64,000 nucleotides of DNA from CAWFZT01 sp963820415 (GCA_963820415.1 CAWFZT010000008.1:434001-498000); one strand, 5' to 3'. Positions 51,758 to 60,034 are shown, counted from the first letter of the stretch. The notes: a model not told the origin generated them from the letters alone. A program made the numbers and translations.

Positions 51758-52357
51758 ATGTCCGAGTTCAACGATAATCAGTTTGAAGAATTTGAGGAAG
51801 AACCCCAACCTACGCCGAGACCCTCTAGACCCGGCGGCAGCCGCAACTTTATCCTGGCAATCGGGATCCTGGGCGCCATCAGCTTGCTGACGCTCATCGT
51901 TCTGATTGTCGTTGGGTTGATCATCCTGCCCGCCCGCAATCAGCAGCGTTTGCAGCAGGCCGCCGTAATCAACGCCGCCAATACCGCCACCTCCCAGGCT
52001 GCCACCCAACTGGCCCTAATCCAACAAATCAAGCTGTCGGCGACTATGACGGCTTCGTCTACTCCGGTGCCATCCGCCACCCTGGTGGTGGCGATTGCCA
52101 CCCCCACCCCGGTGGTGTCGACGGCCACCCTGTCCGGGCCGGTCTCAGCCCAGGACCTCAGCGCCCGCACCCAAACGGTGGCCGTCTTGCTGACCCAGGC
52201 CGCCGGCGGGAACAAGACGCCCACCAGAACCACCACCGCTCTGCCAACCACCGGCTTCGCCGATGAGGTGGGCCTACCGGCCCTGATCGGACTGGCAGTC
52301 TTACTGGTAGTGGTGATCTTCCTGGTGCGCCGCGTGCGCCTGTCCTCCAGCTCATAA
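51758..52357 (+). CDS. Membrane protein with LPTTG-type sorting-signal-like C-terminus
   Basis: 199 residues with GGAGGAGAG before ATG 51758. The N-terminus is acidic (EFEEEPQP), then a helix (FILAIGILGAISLLTLIVLIVVGLIIL) and a Thr/Ala/Val-rich external stretch. The C-terminus reads LPTTGF, about ten residues, a helix (GLPALIGLAVLLVVVIFLV) and a basic tail RRVRLSS. That order, LPxTG, helix, Arg-rich tail, is the layout of sortase substrates in cell-wall-anchored proteins. A first membrane helix without a signal-peptidase site makes the topology unusual. A terminator at 52443 ends the transcript. Confidence 0.6.
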   Translation: MSEFNDNQFEEFEEEPQPTPRPSRPGGSRNFILAIGILGAISLLTLIVLIVVGLIILPARNQQRLQQAAVINAANTATSQAATQLALIQQIKLSATMTASSTPVPSATLVVAIATPTPVVSTATLSGPVSAQDLSARTQTVAVLLTQAAGGNKTPTRTTTALPTTGFADEVGLPALIGLAVLLVVVIFLVRRVRLSSSS

Positions 52358-52394
52358 TAGGCACAATTTCCGCCTCCTATCCAGGTGAGGCGCA

Positions 52395-52437
52395 AGAAGA
52401 CGGCGTCGTCTCCGCGCAGCAGCCACCGCCGTCTTCT
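52395..52437 (+). other. 11-bp stem with 21-base loop in the 51758 gene's 3' region
   Basis: AGAAGACGGCG (52395-52405) pairs with CGCCGTCTTCT (52427-52437). It stands immediately before the terminator hairpin and may stabilise the transcript end. Its pairing is perfect, but it has no T-tract. Confidence 0.45.
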
Positions 52438-52442
52438 AACCA

Positions 52443-52467
52443 AGTCCGGGCGACCCCCGGACTTTTT
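52443..52467 (+). terminator. Intrinsic terminator
   Basis: An eight-base stem AGTCCGGG / CCCGGACT with a CGACC loop, followed by a run of T. It ends the transcript of 51758-52357; the convergent phosphohexomutase gene ends just at its right edge (52466). Confidence 0.75.
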
Positions 52468-53926
52468 ATGTCACTGTGGCAGCCACCTGTTCGCCGTACC
52501 CGAGCAGGGCCTTGACCATCTGGGGCGTGCGCCCTTCGGCGTAAACCCTTAGCACCGGCTCCGTCCCGGATGGGCGGATCAGCAGCCACGAATCGTCAGA
52601 AAGGATATATTTGACCCCATCCAGCGGGCTGACCTGGACGATCTGCTCGCCGCCGATCTGGGCCGGGTGATCATTTTTCAACCGGTCGGTCATCTGGTCT
52701 TTGCCGACCGGGTGTTTCAGGCGCAGGTCCCGCCGGTCGTAGAAGACCGGGCCGACGTCCTCCAGCAGGTTTTCAACCAGGTCAACCAGGGTAGTGCCGT
52801 AAACCGCCACGATTTCGACCAGCAGCAGCCCCATCAGGATGCCATCCCCCTCGGGGATGTGGCCCTTGAAGGAAATACCGCCCAATTCCTCGCCGCCGAT
52901 CAGCACGTCTTCCTTCAGCATATAGTCCGCGATATGATTGAAACCGACCGGGGTTTCGTGCAGGGTTAGGCCGTAGCGCGCCGCCAGCCGGTCGATCATA
53001 CGCGTGGTCGAAACCGTACGCACCACCGAGCCCTTCAAGCCGCGCTTTTCGACCAGGTATTTCAGCGCCAGGGCCATAATCTTATGCGGATCGACAAAAT
53101 CGCCGCGCTCGTCCATGGCGCCGATGCGGTCGGCGTCACCATCCGTGACCACGCCGAAGTTACCCAACCCGGTGCCGATTGCCCCAGAAAGCGCCCCCAG
53201 GTAGCGCGCAATCGGCTCGGGGTGGACGCCGCCGAAGCCGGGGTTCATCTCACCGCGGATTTCGTGCACGCTGCAGCCGGTGCCTTGCAGCAGAGAGCGG
53301 ATTACCCCGCGGCCAGAGCCGTACATTGAATCGACCACGATGCGCTGCGGGTTTTCTGCGATCAGATCGAAATCGATCAGGGTGCGTAAATGGTCATCGT
53401 AAGCCGGGATGGGATTGAATTTCTGGATCAAATTCTGCTTGCGGGCCAGCTCGTAGTCCATCAGGTTGGGGCCGCGGCCCTGCCCTTCGTTATCGTACAG
53501 GTAAACTTCTACCTGGCGGCACTGCTCAGGCAAAGCAGACCCGCCGTAAGAAGACTTCAGCTTCACCCCGTTGTAACGTGGGGCATTGTGCGAGGCGGTG
53601 ATCATCACCCCGGCCACGGCATTCAAGTTGCGCACTGCGTAAGAAATTGCCGGGGTAGGCGCGTCGGCCATGCTCAGAAAAACAGTAAAACCGTTGGCTG
53701 CCAGAACACGCGCTGTTTCTTGCGCAAACCGGTCGGATAGAAAGCGCGTGTCAAATCCCACCACCATCTTTTTAGGGTCCGGAGACTGCCCGGCGGTCCA
53801 ACCATTACTCCACGACCCGGAGGCTACCGCATCCGCAATCGCCTGGGTGACCTGCTGCAAGTTATGAAAGGTGAACGTGTCGGAAATTACCGCACGCCAT
53901 CCGTCCGTCCCAAAATGTATAGGCAT
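52466..53926 (-). CDS. Phosphoglucomutase/phosphomannomutase family protein
   Basis: 486 residues. 'IHFGTDGWRAVISDTFT' (N-terminal substrate loop), 'GVMITASHNAPRYNGVK' (phospho-Ser loop), 'GVVTDGDADRIGAMD' (Mg-binding DGDxDR), 'DVLIGGEELGGIS' (sugar loop) and 'LIRPSGTEPVLRVYAEGR' (phosphate loop) are all present. It interconverts sugar 1- and 6-phosphates for nucleotide-sugar supply in the cytoplasm. Length is normal. Preference for glucose, mannose or glucosamine is not fixed by the sequence. Confidence 0.92.
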   Translation of the reverse strand: MPIHFGTDGWRAVISDTFTFHNLQQVTQAIADAVASGSWSNGWTAGQSPDPKKMVVGFDTRFLSDRFAQETARVLAANGFTVFLSMADAPTPAISYAVRNLNAVAGVMITASHNAPRYNGVKLKSSYGGSALPEQCRQVEVYLYDNEGQGRGPNLMDYELARKQNLIQKFNPIPAYDDHLRTLIDFDLIAENPQRIVVDSMYGSGRGVIRSLLQGTGCSVHEIRGEMNPGFGGVHPEPIARYLGALSGAIGTGLGNFGVVTDGDADRIGAMDERGDFVDPHKIMALALKYLVEKRGLKGSVVRTVSTTRMIDRLAARYGLTLHETPVGFNHIADYMLKEDVLIGGEELGGISFKGHIPEGDGILMGLLLVEIVAVYGTTLVDLVENLLEDVGPVFYDRRDLRLKHPVGKDQMTDRLKNDHPAQIGGEQIVQVSPLDGVKYILSDDSWLLIRPSGTEPVLRVYAEGRTPQMVKALLGYGEQVAATVT

Positions 53927-53965
53927 GGATCGTTACTCCTATAAAAAAGGATGCTCAAAACCAGG

Positions 53966-55153
53966 CTACCAGCCCGGTTTTGGAGTTGCTGTAAGAATGA
54001 GCGTTTCCCAGATCCAGCCTTCCACCCCATCGGAGATGCGAATTTTTCTCCAGATCACTCCTTCGCTGTTCACGGCATCCGGATAAACTTCGACCGGCCA
54101 GCCGTTGCCGAGAATCCTCACCACGGGCGCATTGAACTCGGGCTTCGAGTGGATGTTGGCCCCACCCTGCTCCTTGGCGTTGATGACCGCCAACGCCAGG
54201 GTCGGCACTGGACTGACCGTGAGAGTGGTAGTTGCAGTCGGGACGAGTGTGTGAGTGGGTGTGAACGAAGGGGTAGGTGGAACCGGGGTATCGGTGAGGG
54301 TGGGAGTGAGTGTAATGGTTGGCGTGGGGGTAGGCGAGGAAAGCGGCATGGCGACCTGGGTGTCCAGGGCAGTGGTGAGTCCGCTCAGCGCGATCACCGC
54401 CACAATACATAGCAAAAGGATTGTGCTTCCGAGAGAATAACCGAAGAAATTGTTCGGACGCAGGCCCAACACCAGCAGCACGGCAACCCCGATCAGGGCC
54501 GTCCAGGCCAGGTAGACCGCAAAGACGATCAAGCCATCCGGCCACAGGTTGGGTATGCCGCTGGTCAGCCCGAAGCCGGCTGCGCCCAGCGGCAGGTATA
54601 ACTCGTAGGCCAGGGCTGCACTGGTAACCAGCGGTTTCGATTGGGCCAGGCGCACCGATAGGTAGGCGGTCATCCCGGCTCCCAGGGTCAGCACCAGGAA
54701 ATCCGGCCAGGAAAAGTGGGTGTGGAAGACAGCCTGCATGATCTTCAGTTCGGGCAGCATACCGGCCAGCGCTCCAGCCAGGGCGCCCAGCACAAATACC
54801 AGCAGGCTGCCGATGGCAAAGGCGCCCAGCGAGCGCAGGAAATAGCGCACCGACCCCAGCATAACCGCCAGCGAAAGCCCCACCACCGGCGCCATGAAGG
54901 GCGAAATGAGAGCCGCCAGCACATACAGGGCCGGCGAATCCATTAACAACGCCGCGGCCAGCACCAGGCCTGCCAGGCCGGAAAACAGGAAAAACTCAGC
55001 CGGCGGGATCAGCCGTTGGGCGATTTCGTCTACATATTCTGCCCGCTCGCTGGTCTCGTCCGGCAGGATCATTCTCTGCTTGCGACGCCGGCGCGCTGGC
55101 GGCAAGTTCTTATCTTCATCCGAGGGCAGAGGTTCACTGGTAGGTAAATTCAT
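53966..55153 (-). CDS. DUF389-family membrane protein with C-terminal SH3-like domain
   Basis: 395 residues. After a basic cytoplasmic start come about six helices. 'LYVLAALISPFMAPVVGLSLAVMLGSVRYFLRSLGAFAIGSLLVFVLGALAG' is the DUF389 signature; 'SALIAP...P' is replaced by 'AALISPFMAP'. A Thr/Pro-rich spacer (SPTPTPTITLTPT) leads to an extracytoplasmic module ending 'INAKEQGGANIHSKPEFNAPVVRILGNGWPVEVYPD..VIWRKIRISDGVEGWI', a bacterial SH3 (SH3b) domain that probably binds the cell wall. The fusion joins a membrane protein of unknown function to a wall-binding domain. Confidence 0.72.
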   Translation of the reverse strand: MNLPTSEPLPSDEDKNLPPARRRRKQRMILPDETSERAEYVDEIAQRLIPPAEFFLFSGLAGLVLAAALLMDSPALYVLAALISPFMAPVVGLSLAVMLGSVRYFLRSLGAFAIGSLLVFVLGALAGALAGMLPELKIMQAVFHTHFSWPDFLVLTLGAGMTAYLSVRLAQSKPLVTSAALAYELYLPLGAAGFGLTSGIPNLWPDGLIVFAVYLAWTALIGVAVLLVLGLRPNNFFGYSLGSTILLLCIVAVIALSGLTTALDTQVAMPLSSPTPTPTITLTPTLTDTPVPPTPSFTPTHTLVPTATTTLTVSPVPTLALAVINAKEQGGANIHSKPEFNAPVVRILGNGWPVEVYPDAVNSEGVIWRKIRISDGVEGWIWETLILTATPKPGW

Positions 55154-55239
55154 TTTTCAGATTCGTTTTTTGGAAATGCCTGTGTATATCTATTATAATA
55201 CACACGCTGAAAAACCACTTCGAGATCAATGCCAATTCC

Positions 55240-56259
55240 ATGAAAATCCGCCTGTTCTCATCCCTCCTGGCCGGAGGCATGCTGGCCTGCTTAATCCTTG
55301 CAAGCTGCGTACCAACCCTGCCACTAATTTCCCCGCCCGTTACCTTCACCCCACCCGCCACCCTGACCGTAACTCCCACGCAGGCAAATCCGACCCCCAC
55401 CCCCCAACCCGGCCAAGCCGCCCTGGTCATCGCCCCTGGGACCGATCCGGCCCTGGTCCAATCGGTGCAGGCCGCCGTCGAGCTGCTGGCCCGGCAGGCC
55501 GGGCTGCCCCTTGAAGTAAACCCGACCGGGGCAGGCCACTGGAGAGTGGCGGTATACCTCAACCCGCCGGCTGACCTGTCCAAGTCTGCCAGCACTCTGC
55601 CCGGGACCCAGTTCCTGGCCATCAGCCAGGCCGACCTGGATAAAGCCCCCAACCTGAGCGTCATCCGTATCCATACCGAACAGGAGGTCTTCGTGGCCGG
55701 CTACATCACCATGCTGGTGGCGCCCGACTGGCGCGCTGGCGCCCTGCTGGCCAGCGATACCCCCCTAGGCGATAAGCTGGACGAAGTCTTCAAGAACGGC
55801 GGCTCCTACTTCTGCGGCGCCTGCCGTTCGGCCCTCTCGCCGATCATCTCGTTCCCCCTTGCCGCCAGCCTGCCGGCCAACAGCGACCTGGCCGCCTGGC
55901 AGACTGCCCTGGACGGGTTGCGCAAGAGCATCCTTTACACCCTGTACGTCTCGCCCCAGGCCGCCACGCCTGACCTGCTGCAGTACCTGGTGACGCAAAA
56001 ATTCTACCTGGTGGGCGGCGCCACGCCCGCCCAGGCAATCCGCAGCCGTTGGGCCGCCACGGTCAGCTCGGATGCCCTGACCCCCTTGCAGCAGCTCTGG
56101 CCCGGCCTGCTGTCCGGGAAGGGCGGCCAGGTGGTGGATGCGCCAGTGGTGGTCGGCGACATCCAGGACAACCTGCTGGGCAGCGGTAAACAGCAGTTGG
56201 TGCAACTGCTGATCCAGGACCTGGCGGATGGGCAGGTATATCCGTTTACCATCCGTTGA
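55240..56259 (+). CDS. Lipoprotein, possibly BMP/PnrA-like ligand-binding fold
   Basis: 339 residues. A signal peptide with lipobox LASC (Cys about 27) is followed by a Pro/Thr linker, then a body of alternating strands and helices: 'AALVIAPGTDPALVQSVQAAVELLARQAG', 'VFVAGYITMLVAPDWRAGALLASDTPLGDKLDEVFKNGGSYFCGAC' and 'VVDAPVVVGDIQDNLLGSGKQQLVQLLIQDLADGQVYPFTIR'. The order resembles basic-membrane-protein (nucleoside-type) binding proteins, but the similarity is weak. A CGAC cysteine pair is present. It lies divergent to the DUF389 gene; no transporter partner is nearby. Confidence 0.6.
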   Translation: MKIRLFSSLLAGGMLACLILASCVPTLPLISPPVTFTPPATLTVTPTQANPTPTPQPGQAALVIAPGTDPALVQSVQAAVELLARQAGLPLEVNPTGAGHWRVAVYLNPPADLSKSASTLPGTQFLAISQADLDKAPNLSVIRIHTEQEVFVAGYITMLVAPDWRAGALLASDTPLGDKLDEVFKNGGSYFCGACRSALSPIISFPLAASLPANSDLAAWQTALDGLRKSILYTLYVSPQAATPDLLQYLVTQKFYLVGGATPAQAIRSRWAATVSSDALTPLQQLWPGLLSGKGGQVVDAPVVVGDIQDNLLGSGKQQLVQLLIQDLADGQVYPFTIR

Positions 56260-56357
56260 GCGCCAGGCGTCCGTTGAATTCATAAAAGGGGGGAAACTAG
56301 TAATTTCACCAACGGAGGCCATTTCGTTTACGCCGGATGCTTGCGTTATCTCGTTCT

Positions 56358-56400
56358 TAATCCTAATCATGATTATAATAATCATGATTAGGATTATTTT
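56358..56400 (+). terminator. 39-bp perfect palindrome followed by T-rich stretch
   Basis: Arms TAATCCTAATCATGATTAT and its complement pair fully around a single central A (56377), then ATTTT. It lies 98 bases after the lipoprotein stop and is A+T-rich, so it may be a terminator or a bidirectional hairpin between this gene and the Fic remnant behind it. Confidence 0.5.
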
Positions 56401-56413
56401 GTGGACTTAATTA

Positions 56414-56548
56414 TTATTCTCCCTGCACAACTTTCAAAATTTCTTCTGACTGGAAGATGCGATTGCGTGTATAGCCGGTAATTTCACGCAGCACCCCGGC
56501 TGGCACAAATTTTTCAATGTGTTCCCAGGCGGTTTTAACTGGAGAAGT
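56414..56548 (-). pseudogene. C-terminal fragment of a Fic-family protein
   Basis: About 44 codons on the minus strand ending TAA at 56414-56416: 'SPVKTAWEHIEKFVPAGVLREITGYTRNRIFQSEEILKVVQGE'. This matches the winged-helix tail that follows the Fic AMPylation domain (pattern TAxxxIxxLVxxGxLxExTGxxRNRxFxxxEIL). The catalytic Fic domain itself is absent; upstream comes the TGTAAATA dyad array. A remnant of a toxin/antitoxin-like or regulatory Fic gene. Confidence 0.65.
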
Positions 56549-56647
56549 GTAAATACAGTTGAACCATATTTACACGTTGTGGCATAAATGTAAATAAGGA
56601 ACCGGTATATTTACACTATGTTTGTTATGTAAAACACCCGGTTTACA
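56547..56647. promoter_or_regulatory. Three operator-like dyads: TGTAAATA-N11-TATTTACA (twice) and TGTAAA-N8-TTTACA
   Basis: Dyad 1 (56547-56575) has 9-base arms GTGTAAATA / TATTTACAC. Dyad 2 (56589-56615) has 8-base arms TGTAAATA / TATTTACA, both with an 11-base spacer. Dyad 3 (56628-56647) is TGTAAA / TTTACA with an 8-base spacer. Centres of dyads 1 and 2 are about 41 bases apart, near four helical turns. The Fic remnant and the hydrolase fragment flank the array. It looks like a cooperative repressor operator, probably orphaned. Confidence 0.5.
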
Positions 56648-56708
56648 AAATTTTGTGCCATAATATCAAGTAGTCTTTCCAACCACTAGCCCTCTCAATC
56701 TCGCTACA

Positions 56709-56912
56709 TACTATCGGTTCAAAGATCCGTTCTACCCTGAAACGCTGTTCCGCCAGACCGCGGAAGGCATTCCAAATGCCGGGCTCATCCTTTATCCGGG
56801 GATGGGCCATCCCGCCTCCGGGAAACAGTTTGGCCAGGACGTGCTCAAGTTCTTGAAAGAGGACATGGTAGAAGACACTGTACCATCAAGCAGAATAGAC
56901 AAACGTATATAA
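56709..56912 (+). pseudogene. C-terminal fragment of an alpha/beta hydrolase
   Basis: A 68-codon frame ending TAA at 56910-56912: 'YYRFKDPFYPETLFRQTAEGIPNAGLILYPGMGHPASGKQFGQDVLKFLKED'. This matches the C-terminal part of alpha/beta-hydrolase proteins: the catalytic His lies in 'YPGMGH', and a helix follows. Nothing of the nucleophile region is left upstream. A remnant that cannot be active. Confidence 0.6.
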
Positions 56913-56963
56913 AGTATTTCGCCAGATAATTGTGCGAACCAGGTAAATAGAAAGGGGTGTATT

Positions 56964-57368
56964 ATGTCAAAGATAGCATCATTTGCCGGATTGGTAACCA
57001 CCTTCATTGTGGCCTATGCCTCCGATCGCTGGTTTGAATTTCTGCAAGTTCAAGCCTACCGGACTTTCGTCCTCGCACCCTATCTGTGGTTAGTAGGCAT
57101 GGCAAACCTCATTTTAGCCATTGCCTTACTATTGCTAACCTGGCATGTCATCTTTTGGGCCAACAAAAGCAGGTTGGTCTCTTCAATGTTCGCGCTGGTC
57201 GGCCTTGCCTTCACTTTCGCGGCCGCCTTTAATATGTCATTGCCATCCCCTCTTCCGGCCGGCATCGTGGAGTTCTCTACGCCTGGCTCCCATGTGCTTT
57301 ACGTTGCGGCTTTTGTGGCGGTTATCGGGATCGCCGGCTTTATTCTCCCAAGACGGTCCAGCCTCTGA
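56964..57368 (+). CDS. Small four-helix membrane protein (DUF6069-like style), unknown function
   Basis: 134 residues, ATG 56964 after aaaggggtgtatt. Four hydrophobic segments: 'FAGLVTTFIVAYASDRWFEFL', 'LWLVGMANLILAIALLLLTWHVIFW', 'MFALVGLAFTFAAAFNMSL' and 'VLYVAAFVAVIGIAGFILP', then a basic end RRSSL. No motif identifies the family; the label in the call is only an impression of layout. It sits in the decayed region between pseudogene fragments and could be intact or recently acquired. Confidence 0.45.
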   Translation: MSKIASFAGLVTTFIVAYASDRWFEFLQVQAYRTFVLAPYLWLVGMANLILAIALLLLTWHVIFWANKSRLVSSMFALVGLAFTFAAAFNMSLPSPLPAGIVEFSTPGSHVLYVAAFVAVIGIAGFILPRRSSL

Positions 57369-57405
57369 AATGGAAGCTATTCTGGATACAGTTCGTTAAC
57401 TCAAA

Positions 57406-57576
57406 ATGCTTCGCTCGATTACCATAATCAAGTCTGCTCTACCAGGGCGCGTCACCAAGACCACATGGATTGGCCTTTCCAAGGTCCTGGTGGAAGGAAT
57501 TGTGGTCATGTTCAATCGCTGGCGCTGTCCACTCAGGATCTACGCCGAAAAGCTGGGGATGTCAGCGGGTCTTTAA
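57406..57576 (+). CDS. Short ORF, possibly the tail of a nucleoside-recognition/permease-like protein
   Basis: 56 codons from ATG 57406: 'LRSITIIKSALPGRVTKTTWIGLSKVLVEGIVVMFNRWRCPLRIYAEKLG'. The start resembles segments of 'nucleoside recognition' membrane proteins but is far shorter than any of them, and no ribosome site is evident. Probably a fragment or chance ORF in the 225-base gap before the radical SAM gene. Confidence 0.2.
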   Translation: MLRSITIIKSALPGRVTKTTWIGLSKVLVEGIVVMFNRWRCPLRIYAEKLGMSAGL

Positions 57577-57593
57577 GCGCTTACAATAAGAAT

Positions 57594-58325
57594 ATGATTA
57601 TAAAAGAAATACAGCCAAAAACTGTCCTATCCATATCGAAGGTCTATCCCTATGTCATTAATCCTTACACGGGTTGTCAGCATAATTGTTCGTACTGCTA
57701 TGCTCGTTTTATGAAAAGATTTTCCGGGCACTCGGAACCTTGGGGCCAATTTGTGGATGTCAAGATTAAAGCCCCCGATTTATTAAGGCTGGAAATGACT
57801 AAGAAAAAACTAGGGAGGGTTTGGATAAGTGGAGTATGTGATCCATACCAACCGCTAGAGGCAAAATATAAGCTTACACGCCAATGTTTGGAAATCCTTG
57901 CACAAAATAACTGGCCGGTTTCAGTCCAAACCCGATCTCCTTTAGTTCTGCGAGATATAGATATTCTAAAAAAAGGAAGAGATTTTGAAGTCGGCCTTAG
58001 TATCACCACAGCTGACGATAGTATCAGGAAACTATTTGAACCAGATGCTCCCCCAATAGAGAATAGGGTTAGAGCCCTTGATGAATTGCATCGGGCCGGG
58101 ATAAGGACTTATGTCATGATTGCGCCGATGCTTCCCGGGGCAGAAAGTCTGGCGGAAATCCTGGCGGGGAAGGTTGACTATGTGATAGTTGACAGAATGA
58201 ACTATCACTATGCCGATTGGGTGTACCGGAAATACGGTTTACATGACAAAATGACCGATGATTTTTTTTACCGGACGGAACGGACACTTTCCTCGACATT
58301 CGCGAAATTGGGAATTAGTTGTTAG
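57594..58325 (+). CDS. Radical SAM protein of the spore photoproduct lyase-like group
   Basis: 243 residues from ATG 57594; an upstream frame of 43 codons has no conserved sequence. 'YPYVINPYTGCQHNCSYCYARFM' contains the CxxxCxxC cluster motif (Cys about 28, 32, 35). 'VWISGVCDPYQPLEAKYKLTRQCLEIL' and 'VQTRSPLVLRDIDIL' are typical of the SplB-like/rv2578c-type radical SAM family. 'APMLPGAESLAEIL' and 'VDRMNYHYADWV' follow. It uses a [4Fe-4S] cluster and S-adenosylmethionine; the reaction in non-sporing bacteria is uncertain. Base composition is more A+T-rich than in the core genes, suggesting transfer. Confidence 0.8.
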   Translation: MIIKEIQPKTVLSISKVYPYVINPYTGCQHNCSYCYARFMKRFSGHSEPWGQFVDVKIKAPDLLRLEMTKKKLGRVWISGVCDPYQPLEAKYKLTRQCLEILAQNNWPVSVQTRSPLVLRDIDILKKGRDFEVGLSITTADDSIRKLFEPDAPPIENRVRALDELHRAGIRTYVMIAPMLPGAESLAEILAGKVDYVIVDRMNYHYADWVYRKYGLHDKMTDDFFYRTERTLSSTFAKLGISC

Positions 58326-58475
58326 TTGTCTCGTTATAGAAAATTTCTCTTATGTCAGAGAAAATTCTTCCACAGTAATAGAAATTCATTTCGGGATGGT
58401 AGTAGGCGACAAATTCACCCGACGTGGAACCCTTAGCCCTGCAGTTATTTCAACGAACCGATCAAAACCTGTTAC

Positions 58476-58625
58476 TCCCCCGTAGGCGCGGTGACCCAGT
58501 ATCGAAAACGCATCTCCGGGCCGCTACTCGACCACATCGATATCTACATCCAGGTGCCGAGGGTCGAGTCTGAAAAGCAGAACGACAACGACGCGCTGCA
58601 TTACCGGCCGGAGATGGATGTATAA
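58476..58625 (+). pseudogene. Fragment of a ComM/YifB Mg-chelatase-like ATPase
   Basis: About 49 codons ending TAA at 58623-58625: 'SPVGAVTQYRKRISGPLLDHIDIYIQVPRVESEK'. This is the sensor-1/arginine-finger region of ComM (pattern YxxRISGPLLDRIDIxxxVP), here with His for Arg in the usual DRID. No Walker A or B part precedes it within the window. A relic of a lost or rearranged comM gene. Confidence 0.7.
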
Positions 58626-58632
58626 TCTTAAT

Positions 58633-58969
58633 ATGCAAACAGTGAATTACCTGGGATTTCTGCCCGAAATTACGCGGCGGATCTTATCTGTGAGCGACCC
58701 TGAAAAGATAATTCTTTTTGGTTCGTATGCACGCGGGGAAAATAATACCAACAGCGATCTCGATCTCCTGGTCGTAATGAAATATGTCGAAATCGCCTCG
58801 ATCTGAAAGCATCCGCCTGCGCCGGGCGCTCAGGGGTTTGCTGGTCCCTGTAGATGTAATTGTCGTTACAGCGGAACAGATGGATCGGTATGGCAACACG
58901 GCTGGTTTAATTTACCAGAGTGCTCAGGCCGAAGGAAAATTGGTTTATGAAAGACCCGTTGCCGGTTAA
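58633..58969 (+). CDS. MNT-type nucleotidyltransferase of a HEPN/MNT module, frameshifted
   Basis: The first frame from ATG 58633 reads 'EKIILFGSYARGENNTNSDLDLLVVMKYVE', with the GSxxxG-x-SDxDLLV active site of minimal nucleotidyltransferases, and then stops at 58806. From about 58790 the family continues one base later: 'SESIRLRRALRGLLVPVDVIVVTAEQMDRYG..GLIYQSAQAEGKLVYE', ending at 58969. One extra base near gaaatc explains the break; the repaired protein has about 111 residues, the usual size. A TATAAT lies only 7 bases before the start, which would suit a leaderless transcript. In such modules MNT AMPylates and silences the HEPN partner. Confidence 0.75.
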
Positions 58970-59345
58970 AGTTTCCCAGATGTGGCTGCGTCGCGCCCAC
59001 TCAGATTTACGATTGGGCGAAGTCGCACTAAACACACCCGATGTAATGGTGGAAGACGCTTGTTTCCACGGCCAACAATGCGCAGAAAAAGCTTTGAAAG
59101 CATTACTATCCTACCTGAACATCCCTTTTCCACCAACGCATGCGATCGATGTGTTATTGGATTTGCTGGCTAAATCGGGCGTTGATATTCCATCCAGAAT
59201 TGATGAGGCTTTTACCCTAACACAATATGCCGTTCAGACACGTTATCCTGGAGAGTGGGAAACAATAGACCGAGAAGAAGCGGAAAAAGCAATACTCGTT
59301 TCAAGCGAAGTGCTAAAGTGGGTCGAAATAAAACTCACCGGGTGA
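58947..59345 (+). CDS. HEPN-domain protein (partner of the MNT gene)
   Basis: 132 residues from ATG 58947, inside the end of the MNT gene in another frame. 'SQMWLRRAHSDLRLGEVAL', 'DACFHGQQCAEKALKALLSYLNIPFPPTHAIDVLLDLL' and 'TQYAVQTRYPGEW' match HEPN four-helix proteins (pattern W...A..DL, CFxxQQxxEKALKA, P.THxxxxL). An Rx4-6H RNase motif is not clear, so it may be a non-nuclease HEPN or a weak toxin. The adjacent MNT is frameshifted as sequenced; if that is real, the antidote would be lost. Confidence 0.8.
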   Translation: MKDPLPVKVSQMWLRRAHSDLRLGEVALNTPDVMVEDACFHGQQCAEKALKALLSYLNIPFPPTHAIDVLLDLLAKSGVDIPSRIDEAFTLTQYAVQTRYPGEWETIDREEAEKAILVSSEVLKWVEIKLTG

Positions 59346-59369
59346 CACTGTAGAACAGCCTGCCGAGCC

Positions 59370-59996
<627 letters not shown>

Positions 59997-60004
59997 AGTA
60001 ACAT

Positions 60005-60034
60005 TTTACCAAAAAGGAGGTTCGTTGATATAAT
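60005..60034 (+). promoter_or_regulatory. Candidate promoter of the selenoprotein-trpS-dtd transcript
   Basis: TTTACC (60005-60010), 18-base spacer, perfect TATAAT (60029-60034), 45 bases before ATG 60080. It is divergent to the sugar transferase start at 59996. Confidence 0.5.

Noticed and set aside
53004..53418. Plus-strand frames over the phosphohexomutase gene
   Set aside because: They are reverse-strand shadows of a G+C-rich conserved gene.
57465..57593. Longer start for the radical SAM protein
   Set aside because: The extra 43 codons show no conservation and the family begins at MIIKEIQPK, so the ATG at 57594 was chosen.
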